A stretch of DNA of 64,000 nucleotides, taken from the NCBI RefSeq assembly GCF_039537665.1, contig NZ_BAABAY010000002.1, positions 1-64,000 on the forward strand, written 5' to 3'. Position numbers and translations under genes: made by a program. How positions within the stretch are numbered: position 1 is the first letter of the stretch; each line of letters starts with the position of its first letter. Of the stretch, positions 8,551 to 18,000 are shown in pieces. The notes beneath the pieces are model-generated. The model had not been told where the DNA came from. It was given only the letters and a program-made list of their open reading frames with translations, and ran no database searches. This stretch comes from Gaetbulibacter_A aestuarii. Lineage in GTDB: Bacteria; Bacteroidota; Bacteroidia; Flavobacteriales; Flavobacteriaceae.

Positions 8551-10656
8551 TTATCTTACAAATGCGTTGGCCATACCGCCATCTACATTTATTATATTAC
8601 CTGTGGATTTATCCAATATACCGACAAGAGCAAAAACCCCGTTCGCTATATCTTGAGGATAAATAATTTGATTTAATAAATTTCTTTTAGCATAATGGGC
8701 AGGTAACTCTTCTACTGTAATGCCGTATGCCTTTGCTCTTCCTTCTGCCCAATCGCCTTCCCAAATTTTACTACCAACAATAACACCGTCAGGATTTACA
8801 GTATTAATTCGAATCTGGTCAGGTCCTAATTCAGCTGCTAGTAATCTCGCCATGTGTTGTTGTGCTGCTTTTGCCGTGCCGTATGCTACATTGTTCGGTC
8901 CACTAACTAAACCATTTTTACTCGCTATTGAAATGTAATCACCTCCTAAACCTTGCTGGCGTAAAATGGCGACTCCTTGTTTTGCCAGATCAAACTGACC
9001 TTTAACGAGAATGTCTTGAAGAATGTTCCAGTCTTTGTCTGTGGTGTCTTCCAGAGGCTTTGAAATGGCAAGTCCTGCACTGTGGACAATTATATCTACT
9101 CCTCCAAAAGCCAGACAAGCTTGTTTGTAAGCTTCAGCTATCGATTCTGTTTTGGTAACATCACACAGAGCATAAGTAGACACATCTCTTTTGTAAGATG
9201 CATGTGCTTCTGCCAAACTTTCCTCATTAATATCAGTAAGGATAATATTAGCACCCTCTTCCGCCAATTTATCGGCTATCGCTTTTCCAATGCCGCCTCC
9301 TGCACCGGTGATTAATGCCACTTTCCGGGATAATGGTTTTTCCTTAGGCATCCGTTGTAATTTAGCCTCTTCCAACAACCAATATTCAATATCAAATGCT
9401 TCTTGTCTGGGTAAAGACGTGTATTCAGAAATTGCCTCTGCGCCGCGCATAACATTAATAGCATTTATGTAAAATTCACTTGCCACACGCGTAGTTTGCT
9501 TGTTTTTTGCAAAACTGAACATTCCTACTCCAGGATATATTATGATTACCGGATTAGCATCTCTCATAGCAGGGCTATTATCTCGTTTACATGTGTTATA
9601 ATAATCAGCATATTCCTGCCTGTATTTTTCAAAAGCGGGTTCTAGCTTCTTTAAAATAACATTGGTATTGGATAAGTCCTCATTTTTATCTAAATCTAAA
9701 ACCAGTGGTTGAATTTTTGTTCTTAAAAAATGATCAGGACATGATGTCCCCATTGGAGCTAGACGCTCCAAATCGTTACTGTTTATATATTCCATTACGA
9801 CATCGGCATCTGTAAAATGTCCGATCATCCGGTTTTCTGAAGAACATAATCCACGAAGTAATGGCATCAATTGTGCTGCTCTATCCTTACGCTGTTCTGT
9901 TGGTAGACTTTCTATTTTCTGACCACCAAAAACAGATCCATTCTCTTTAATTTTATTTGCAATGTACTCTGAAGCCATTTCAATAACCTCCAGGCTATTC
10001 ATATAACAGTCATAAGACGTGTCACCCCAGGTAAACAAACCATGACTTCCTAAAACAATACCTCTAATCCCCGGGTTATCATTCAAACATTTTTCAAGTT
10101 GGAGACCCAGATCAAAACCCGGACGCTGCCACGGCACCCATCCCATGGTATCTCCCCAAATTTCATGAGTTATTTTTTTGCTGTCTTTTGCGGCAGCAAC
10201 TGCAATTAGGGCATCGGGATGCAAATGATCGATATGCTTGAAAGGAAGTAAGCCATGAAGAGGCGTGTCAATTGAAGGCGCTTTACTATCCAAATCATAA
10301 ATACAATGATTAAATAAACCAACCATACGATCCTCGTCATCTAAACCTTTATATACATTTTTGAGGCTTCTTAATCTTTCGGTGTATAATCCAGCAATTC
10401 CAGATCTTGTTAAAGTGCCTATATCACCACCGGAACCCTTCACCCACATTATCTCAACTTCTTTATTGGTCAGAGGATCACGCTCCATGGTTTTACAACT
10501 TGTATTTCCACCACCATAATTTGTAATTCGTAGGTCAGCTCCTAAAATATTTGATCGATATAAAAATAAATCGACCTGATTGTTTCCTAAAGCGGAAGCT
10601 TTTGCGTCGTCCCATAAATAATCAACGTACTTAAAGCTTTTGGTAATTTCCTTCAT
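8551..10656 (-). CDS. rhaEW: Bifunctional rhamnulose-1-phosphate aldolase / L-lactaldehyde dehydrogenase
   Basis: This 701-residue fusion has an N-terminal class II aldolase domain (about residues 1-420) with GGGNTSCK near residue 47, the zinc-ligand segment HLHPD near 147 and GSHGLFTWG. The C-terminal short-chain dehydrogenase (about 440-701) has the Rossmann motif GAGGGIGKAIA near 450 and the catalytic YGTAK near 592. The first half cleaves L-rhamnulose-1-phosphate to DHAP and L-lactaldehyde. The second half oxidises the lactaldehyde to L-lactate with NAD. This matches the RhaEW (YuxG) architecture of Bacillus subtilis and many Bacteroidetes. It is the first gene of the rhamnose operon, with a direct-repeat operator 53 bp upstream of its start. 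Confidence 0.93.
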   Translation of the reverse strand: MKEITKSFKYVDYLWDDAKASALGNNQVDLFLYRSNILGADLRITNYGGGNTSCKTMERDPLTNKEVEIMWVKGSGGDIGTLTRSGIAGLYTERLRSLKNVYKGLDDEDRMVGLFNHCIYDLDSKAPSIDTPLHGLLPFKHIDHLHPDALIAVAAAKDSKKITHEIWGDTMGWVPWQRPGFDLGLQLEKCLNDNPGIRGIVLGSHGLFTWGDTSYDCYMNSLEVIEMASEYIANKIKENGSVFGGQKIESLPTEQRKDRAAQLMPLLRGLCSSENRMIGHFTDADVVMEYINSNDLERLAPMGTSCPDHFLRTKIQPLVLDLDKNEDLSNTNVILKKLEPAFEKYRQEYADYYNTCKRDNSPAMRDANPVIIIYPGVGMFSFAKNKQTTRVASEFYINAINVMRGAEAISEYTSLPRQEAFDIEYWLLEEAKLQRMPKEKPLSRKVALITGAGGGIGKAIADKLAEEGANIILTDINEESLAEAHASYKRDVSTYALCDVTKTESIAEAYKQACLAFGGVDIIVHSAGLAISKPLEDTTDKDWNILQDILVKGQFDLAKQGVAILRQQGLGGDYISIASKNGLVSGPNNVAYGTAKAAQQHMARLLAAELGPDQIRINTVNPDGVIVGSKIWEGDWAEGRAKAYGITVEELPAHYAKRNLLNQIIYPQDIANGVFALVGILDKSTGNIINVDGGMANAFVR

Positions 10657-10997
10657 TGTTCGGTATTAAATAATTTTAGTCAAAAATATATTTCAAATTA
10701 TTTTTTTGCATCCTGTACTATACTGTAATAAGCTCCAAAAAATGAACTTGTCGAATACTATTAAACAAAAATAAAATTGCTTTAGGTCAACTCACATAAA
10801 TCATGATTAATCTGGAGAGTATTTTTGGTCGACCTTAATAAGCTTTCATATTTAAATAATTTTAATGGACTATCACATAACTTCCCAGTCTTGTAAACTG
10901 TTAGAATCAAAAGACCTATTAGCCTTAAAAACAAATATTTGAGCAAATTCTGTAAGAATCAGAGGAGTTTGGATAAAATATATACCGACTAAAATTC
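10657..10997. other. Promoter region of the rhamnose operon
   Basis: This 341-bp gap has no gene. Close to rhaEW it holds the 17-bp direct-repeat motif (10710-10726). The rest, towards the 3' end of the AraC gene, is AT-rich with no clear terminator. I could not identify a convincing Bacteroidetes -33/-7 promoter pair by eye. Confidence 0.6.
10710..10726 (-). promoter_or_regulatory. Direct-repeat operator, rhaEW copy
   Basis: Read on the minus strand, this is ACAGTAT-AGT-ACAGGAT, two 7-base half-sites with 10-bp periodicity. It lies 53 bp upstream of the rhaEW start and in the same orientation as the gene. It is one of seven copies in the window and links the rhamnose operon to the sulfatase-rich PUL. 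Confidence 0.7.
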
Positions 10998-11933
10998 TTA
11001 ATTTATGACCGAGGAATTTTCCTTAAATTCTTTGGTTGTCATACCGGTTTTTGATTTAAATAATCTGCAAAAATAGTGTTCGGAGCTAAAACCAAGTTGA
11101 TAAGCTATTTGTTTTGCTTTTAGATCGGTGGTTTTAAATAAATATTTTGCTTTTTCTATTTTCAGAAGAATGAAATATTGTAAGGGAGCAAGACCTGTTT
11201 GATATTTAAAGTCAGCTCTAAATTTCGAATAACTTATCCCGTTATTAAGGCAAAAGTTTTTCAAATTAATAGATCTATCTATGTTTTTATTCATTAAATA
11301 TTTCACTTTTGAAATATTTGAGTCATCTCCAACTATTGAGTTTTTTTTATTTTGAAGATTATGAATTTCTGCAATTAATTGCAGACAGAGGCCTGAAGAT
11401 GTTTTTTGATATCCAAAAGGTTCGTCCATCGCTAGTTGAAAAATAGAGGAGTATAAATTCCTAATCAAAATATTAGAACAATTATTGACTATAGGATTTT
11501 CTTTTTGAAAAAAGGAGTTTTGCATAACAATATCGGCCATCTCCCCATAAAAGCCAATCCATATTTCTGTCCAACCCATTTTTTTTAAAGGTTTATACCG
11601 ATGCCATTCCCCCGGAAATAAAATAATCGCGTCTCCTGAATTTAAGTTTTTGGCACCTGTAGAGGCGCCTTCGTATATTCCCTGACCGTCCATAATCAAA
11701 ACAAGTTGATACTCATTCAATACCCTACCCTTATCCCAAGAAAACATATGTGAAGTTGGATGACCATCCGGTGGATAATTTGAATAGGGCAACACTTTAC
11801 AGTGTCCGACATCGCTAATGACAAATCCCCATTTATGGTCTATTTCGGATAGAACAAAATATTTCTTAAAATCAACATTTAGATTGATATCAATTTGTGC
11901 AACTTTTTTATCATTTTCTGTATTTGAACTCAT
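10998..11933 (-). CDS. AraC-family transcriptional regulator
   Basis: This 311-residue protein has an N-terminal cupin-like sensor domain (about residues 20-160) that contains an SGDAIILFPGEWHRY-type barrel motif. Its C-terminal AraC/XylS DNA-binding domain (about 205-305) has two helix-turn-helix units, the second in AYQLGFSSEHYFCRLFK. No signal peptide or membrane segment is seen. It lies between the rhamnose operon and the GntR-type gene, which diverges from it across a 129-bp gap. AraC proteins contact adjacent major grooves with their two helices, so the 10-bp direct-repeat sites found upstream of rhaEW and the PUL genes suit this protein as their reader. That link is inference. L-rhamnose or an oligosaccharide derivative is the likely effector. 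Confidence 0.85.
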   Translation of the reverse strand: MSSNTENDKKVAQIDINLNVDFKKYFVLSEIDHKWGFVISDVGHCKVLPYSNYPPDGHPTSHMFSWDKGRVLNEYQLVLIMDGQGIYEGASTGAKNLNSGDAIILFPGEWHRYKPLKKMGWTEIWIGFYGEMADIVMQNSFFQKENPIVNNCSNILIRNLYSSIFQLAMDEPFGYQKTSSGLCLQLIAEIHNLQNKKNSIVGDDSNISKVKYLMNKNIDRSINLKNFCLNNGISYSKFRADFKYQTGLAPLQYFILLKIEKAKYLFKTTDLKAKQIAYQLGFSSEHYFCRLFKSKTGMTTKEFKENSSVIN

Positions 11934-12062
11934 CTTTTAATGTTGTTTATTGGTTCAATAAAAATAATAAGTAATTATCAAATAGTGCATTATAAGTAAT
12001 TAAAATTCTAACTAACCAGAGAATTTTGTAAAAAAAGTACCAACTACTAACTCAAACTAATT

Positions 12063-13109
12063 ATGGAAATTTTTCAAGAAATAAGCATTGAAAATACTTC
12101 AAGCAAACCTAAATATCGACAAATTGTTGATTCTATTATCCAGAATATTTCAGAAGGGAATTTGAAATTTGATCAAAAAATACCCTCGATTAATATGTTC
12201 AGTGAAGAATACTACTTATCTCGCGACACGGTTGAAAAAGCCTATAGTATTCTTAAAGAAAGAAAAATAATTACGTCGATTAGAGGAAAGGGTTATTATA
12301 TTTCCAGAACTTCATTAATCTCCAAAACAAATATTCTCTTCTTGGTAAATAAATTAAGTTCCTATAAACTTAAAACCTATAACCACTTTATCAATGCTAT
12401 GGGACAAAATTCTCATATTGATTTACATGTTTACCATTGTGATGAGAGTATTTTTCTAAACCTTCTTGAAAAAAATAAAAACGCATACGATTATTATGTT
12501 ATAATGCCTCACTTTAAATCCAAAGATTCTAATCATGTAAGTTTTACAGAAAGCGTTTTAAAGGAATTGGAGGGTATTCCAAAGGAAAAATTAGTAATAC
12601 TTGACAACAGTAAACCTAATTTAGGTAATGATATTGTTGAAATTTATCAAGACTTTGAAAATGATATTTATAATGCCTTAAATGAAGGCCTATCAAAAAT
12701 AAAGAAGTATAATAAAATATTTTTGAGTTATCCTGAGAAAGCCCTTTACCCTTACCCTCGTAGAATTTTACATGGTTTCAGAAAATTTTGTGTCGAACAT
12801 AATCTGGATTTCGAAATATTAAATGAGATAAATGAAAATATTAAAATAAAGGAAGGGAGTCTTTATATAACCATAGAAGAGTCGGATTTAGTAAATTTAG
12901 TCAAACAAGCCAGAGAGTGTAGCTTCAAACTTGGTTCTGATATCGGAATTATTTCCTATAATGATACCCCATTAAAAGAATTATTAGGGATAACAGTAAT
13001 ATCAACCGATTTTAAGCTGATGGGTGAAACTACTGCTAAAATGATTTTAAATAAAGAAAAAGGAATTATTAAAAATCCGTTTAACTTTATTGATAGAGAC
13101 TCACTTTAA
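12063..13109 (+). CDS. GntR-family regulator with a sugar-binding-like C-terminal domain
   Basis: This 348-residue protein has an N-terminal winged helix of GntR type (about residues 15-85; KYRQIVDSIIQNI, then FSEEYYLSRDTVEKAY and the wing RGKGYYIS). A LacI/periplasmic-binding-protein-like sensor domain follows (about 95-345). This layout is common in Bacteroidetes regulators of sugar operons, where the effector is a monosaccharide or its phosphate. It is divergent from the AraC gene and precedes, in convergent orientation, the acetylesterase pseudogene. It could repress the rhamnose operon or the PUL. GntR proteins usually bind inverted repeats, which fits the shared direct-repeat motif less well than an AraC protein does, although it cannot be excluded. 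Confidence 0.85.
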   Translation: MEIFQEISIENTSSKPKYRQIVDSIIQNISEGNLKFDQKIPSINMFSEEYYLSRDTVEKAYSILKERKIITSIRGKGYYISRTSLISKTNILFLVNKLSSYKLKTYNHFINAMGQNSHIDLHVYHCDESIFLNLLEKNKNAYDYYVIMPHFKSKDSNHVSFTESVLKELEGIPKEKLVILDNSKPNLGNDIVEIYQDFENDIYNALNEGLSKIKKYNKIFLSYPEKALYPYPRRILHGFRKFCVEHNLDFEILNEINENIKIKEGSLYITIEESDLVNLVKQARECSFKLGSDIGIISYNDTPLKELLGITVISTDFKLMGETTAKMILNKEKGIIKNPFNFIDRDSL

Positions 13110-13208
13110 AATGCTATTCTAGTACTTTTATTGTTGATTACCTTAAACTAATTACTTTACAATTAAATTTGGTTGAAAATAAATTTTAGAAAAAATTCTA
13201 ATAATCAA

Positions 13209-14674
13209 TTAATAGATGGATTTTGTAAAAGGTAATGCTGGTAAATTAGCGTTGTTGTAAAGATTACAATCAGGGTAATTGGCGTAAGCATAACGGATGC
13301 TTTTTAAGTTTGAAACACTGATTTGGATCGTATTTTTGGAGGTGATTTTTCCGGTTAATTGTAATATTTCTCCATTATTTAATTCTGCTGAAAAACCAGT
13401 TACAGTATTTCCCTTTGATTTGCTTACAAGTCCACCGTACGTATGATCAAAAGTTAATATAAGTTTTTTCGACTTTGTTTCTATAGATGATATGTGAGGT
13501 CCCTGATAGATAATATCGGAAAACCCATAGGTTTTATTTAGGGTGATAAGAGCCAAACGTCTTCCTATCTCTTGCTTGTTTACAGGATGAATATTATTAT
13601 TTATTCCTATATCTACAGCTGTTGCCATCCCAATATTTTTATATTTTAAACATTCCTCCTGACTAATTCTAAATTTTGCCCAGGAAATTGAGGTGGTGTC
13701 CTGTGGAAATTCGAAACCAGCTAGTTGCACGTAATAAATTGGTAGCTCGGGATTTTTAAACTTTTTCCTCATCATTGAAATATAATCACCAAACCAAGTC
13801 ACATATTGTTCGGAAATTTGACTAAGAGCCTCTGATTCATCTTGGTACCAGACAATAATCTTACAAGAAAAAGGAATGATTGGGTTAACCATACCATTAA
13901 AACAAAGTGTCGGAAAATGTTGAGGGTTGTATGCCGGTCTCTTTCCTTGATAGCCATTTTCTTCCCAATTTATATTTTGTTTTAAAAATTCCTTATGTCT
14001 TTGTCTTTTGAATGAAAAAATTGCAGAAGTATCTTTAGTGTGCAAAACAGTTGTTTTATCTAAAAAGGTTGCTATTGTGGCCAAGACATATGAAATGTCT
14101 ATGAGTCCAATAGGTACATTCAATTTTTCATTCAATTTTTTTCCAAAAAAATAGTCTGCCCCAGTCAATTTCGAAATAGTCTCTAATGAACAAACTTCCC
14201 ATTTTCCATCAAAGGAATTCAATGGCTCCCTAGCGCCTCTAGGTGGTATTGTCTAAAAGCGAATATTCTTATGGGTTGCATCCTTAATTTCAGTTTCCGC
14301 ATTACGGACTTTAGCCTCCTGAAACCGCATATTCGATTGTCCGGCGCAAAGCCAAACCTCACCAAGCATAATATTACTAAGGGTGATTTTTGAATCTTCA
14401 CCGGACACAATTAAAATATAGGGGCCACCATAAGACATGGCTGGTAATTCTTAGGTCCAGGTTCCGTCAAAATTTGTTCTAATAGATTTTGATTGACCCT
14501 GAATCTCAACTTTTACAATTTCAGCAATATCTGCTGTACCCATATAGTTATTGGTTTGTTGGCTTGACGTACCATGCTGTCTGAAAAGACATCTGCCAAA
14601 TGAACCTCGACTGTAACTTTTTTAGATAAAAATATAAATAGAATAAGAAGGCAATTATATTTTACTAATTTCAT
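13209..14674 (-). pseudogene. Broken sialate O-acetylesterase-like (SGNH/SASA) gene
   Basis: The reading frames together rebuild one secreted SGNH hydrolase of the sialate 9-O-acetylesterase type. There is a signal peptide and a FSDSMV segment, then CAGQSNM (block with the nucleophile serine), GKWEVCS, and a late NNNIHPVNK segment with the catalytic histidine. It is interrupted three times: a one-base deletion in the C run at 14539-14541 (frame change after ITIW), an in-frame TAA at 14451-14453, and an in-frame TAG at 14253-14255. The last two are in the same frame as the long 3' part, so single substitutions explain them. The GGT-type block after GLIDISY also looks eroded. Such enzymes remove O-acetyl esters from glycans. 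The 337-codon 3' piece is unlikely to work alone because it lacks the nucleophile block. Confidence 0.85.
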
Positions 14675-15059
14675 TTTATCTAAATTAAAATTCAAAACAT
14701 GTTCATAATTAATGTCTCAGGTTCTACTAATAATGACTGCCAACTTAATTAAGACTATAAAGATTAAAGTTCACAGTCAATTAACCTGAACTATCCTCAA
14801 ATAAATCCTTGGCTTTCAATTTTTAAAATTATACCTCTTTTGTAATATTTCAATCCGGTTCTGTATTGTACTAAACAGCATAGAACAGGATGCAATTAAA
14901 AACAAACCATCTTATCATTGTGTTTTAAGTAAAGGTTTATTCAAAATCCATGATAACTAGAGTTAAAATTGCCTTTTTTAAATTTTAAACTTTTTTTTGA
15001 GGTCAAATAAATAATTTCGAAATAATACTATTCAAAAACAATCTTTTAAAGTGATCCCT
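14675..15059. other. Intergenic region with an operator copy
   Basis: This gap between the divergent acetylesterase pseudogene and the DUF5722 gene has no gene. It contains one operator copy (14875-14891). Just upstream of it, CTGTATTGTAC at 14861-14871 resembles part of another copy. Confidence 0.55.
14875..14891 (+). promoter_or_regulatory. Direct-repeat operator, DUF5722 gene copy
   Basis: The sequence ACAGCAT-AGA-ACAGGAT matches the shared motif in the orientation of the downstream gene. It lies 168 bp upstream of the preferred ATG at 15060. That is further than at rhaEW, so a long 5' leader is implied if the same regulator acts here. Confidence 0.6.
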
Positions 15060-18000
15060 ATGAATATAAAATATGTTGTAATTCTTTTTTTATTCCCATT
15101 AACGATCTTAGCTCAAGAATCAACTAAAATTGCAATCAGTGAAAAGAATTTTGGTGATATAAAATTTCTAAAACAAGATGGAAATATTTATGATATTTCG
15201 GCTAGTGGTAAAAATCCTTATTTGTTTACGTCTATGTTTGAATCTGCTCTCAATAAGGAAAATACTATTTTTTCATTCGAATATTTTTGTCCGGCTGGAA
15301 TTGATTTCATTAGATTAACTTTTTTTTCTGAACAGAAAAAGACTGGAAACCCTATTATCATAAGAGATATAGGTTCGACTGAGGGATGGGTTGAATTCAA
15401 GACTGATATTGGAGAAAATCTGGATAGTTGGGGAAGTAAAGGCGATTATATGCGCATCGATTTAGGAAATAACCCGGATTTGAAAATACAGATAAGAAAT
15501 TTAAAATTGAGACCTCTTACATATGATGAAAAAAAAATAAATAGTACTAAAGCAGCTAAAAAAAAGCAGGATTTAATTTTGGAGAATCATTTGAAAGACT
15601 ATTTATCAAAAGATTTCCCCAATCAATTAAAATATGTTTTAGTTAATAATAAAAAGGTGGAAATTTCAGGAAACGTGTCTAATTCAGAAAATTATTTTTT
15701 AGCAGAAATAAGTCCTTATGAGAATATTACTGAAATCAAATCTTTTGAATTCATTACTCCCCTGAAAATAAAAAACCAAAAATTTCAAATAAAAATCGAC
15801 AGGAAAGTAAAACGTCATGGTTTTTATCAGGATAGGGTACTTTCTAAATGGGTTTTATTAAAGAAAGAAAATAAAGACTACAAAATAGTTTCTCACGCCC
15901 GTTACGCCGATTCAATTGTGCCAAAATACAACTATTCCTTTGTTAAACCTTCAAATAAAAAAGGACTTGGTGGTTTTACGGCTAATGGGAAAGCTCCTGT
16001 GTCCGATTTAGATGATTTAGGAATTACAAGTGTTACTGTAAACATTTGGGTTAATGGTTTATTAAGATCAAAACCGTCAGAAGAAAATATGCCATTTAAA
16101 TATATGGGAAAAACATACTATGTCAATAAGAAGGAGATTGAAAAATATGATCAAACAATGCGTTCAACAGCCTCAAGAAATATTGAAGTTTCTGCAATTT
16201 TATTGGTTGCAAAGGCTTCTGATTCAAAAGATAAGGTCATAGGGAAAATTTTGCAACATCCGGATACAGATCCATCTGGTATTTATGCCATGCCAAACAT
16301 GGTTTCTCCAGAGGGTATTCAATATTATTCGGCTATTCTCGATTTTTTGTCAGATAGGTATAGTAGACCGGACAAAAAATATGGTCGTATACATAATTGG
16401 ATAATACATAACGAAGTAGATGCGGGATGGGTGTGGACCAATGCCGGAGAAAAAACTGCTTTAACCTTTATGGACCTCTATCACAAATCCATGAGAATTT
16501 CATATAATATTGCGAGGAAATATAATGCCAATTCTAAAGTTTTTATTTCATTGACTCATTACTGGAATTGGACCTCAAACCCTCATTTTTATCATTCAAA
16601 AGAATTGCTCGAGGATCTTCTAAAATATTCTAAGGCTGAGGGAGATTTTGAATGGGCAATTGCCCAACATCCTTATCCAGAATCCTTACGAGAACCTAAG
16701 ACCTGGCTGGATAAAAAGGTCAATTATAATTTTGACACTCCATTAATAACTTTTAAAAATTTAGAGGTGTTGGATGCTTGGGTTAAGCAACCCGAAGTCC
16801 TTTACAGAAGTAAAGTAAAACGGACGGTTTATCTATCTGAAAATGGTACAAATTCACCAACATACGATGAAAAAGATTTAAAAGAACAAGCTGCTGGTTT
16901 GGCATATGCTTTAAAAAAAATAAAAAATTTGGACGGAATTGATGGTATTCAGTATCATAATTGGATTGATAATCGACGAGAAGGTGGTCTGCGAATTGGT
17001 TTAAGAAAATTTGCTGATGATAAAAATGATCCTAGTGGTCCCAAACCTGCCTGGTTCGTTTATAAAGCATTTGGGACGGATAAAGAAGATGAAATTTTTG
17101 ACCAATACAAGGGATTAATTGGGATTAATGATTGGGGCAACATCATGCACAAGGTTAGTTTGCAAAAAAAAAAAGTCTTAAAAGAATTGAATATTCAGGC
17201 GGATACCTGGGTGGCAACTGATGCTTTAGGTCGATCTTTGCCAACATATGAAGAATGTGGTCCTGTAAAAGATAATCGGTATGTCGGAATTTTTTACTTT
17301 ATCACCCATAATAATTCAAATACGTCAGGTCCTTTTAACGTCACTCAAATACTACGAGATAATGTAAACAATCCGAAATGGGGTGATGGCAGTCACTATT
17401 GGGGTGAACCAGAGATTGGATATTATCTAAATAACGAAGAGTGGGCCATTCGCAAACACGCATTTCAATTAGTTGATGCAGGTGTCGATGTTATTATTTT
17501 TGATGTTACTAACGATAAGACTTATTTTGATACGTATATAACAATATGTAATGTTTTTCAAAAGATGAGAAATGAAGGTAATCAGACGCCTCAAATTACA
17601 TTTTTAGGAAGTGAAAAATCAATAAACATCCTATGGAAAGAGTTTTATTCAAAGAATTTATATAAAAATTTGTGGTTCATTTGGAAAGGAAAACCATTAC
17701 TCTTATATGGTCAGCATGAAATACCTTCCAGAAATAAAATGAATGATATTAAGTTTTCAAAGGAAATTTTAGATTTTTTTAATTTAAAGCAGAGTTGGGC
17801 CTGGACATCACTTCCCTGGTATGATAATGGCCAGGATGAATGGCCTTGGATAGATCATTTTCCACAAGCTGTTTCCTGGCATGATGATCCAACTGAAAAA
17901 GAAATGGTTCCAGTTTCGGTAGCTCAACATCCTCTATCAAATATCGGTCGTAGCTTTCATAATTTTCATCAACCCAAATTAAATGAGTATGATATTACTC

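Noticed and set aside
12063..13109. GntR protein as sure binder of the shared operator
   Set aside because: GntR proteins normally bind inverted repeats; the motif is a direct repeat, so an AraC-type binder is preferred, though not proven.
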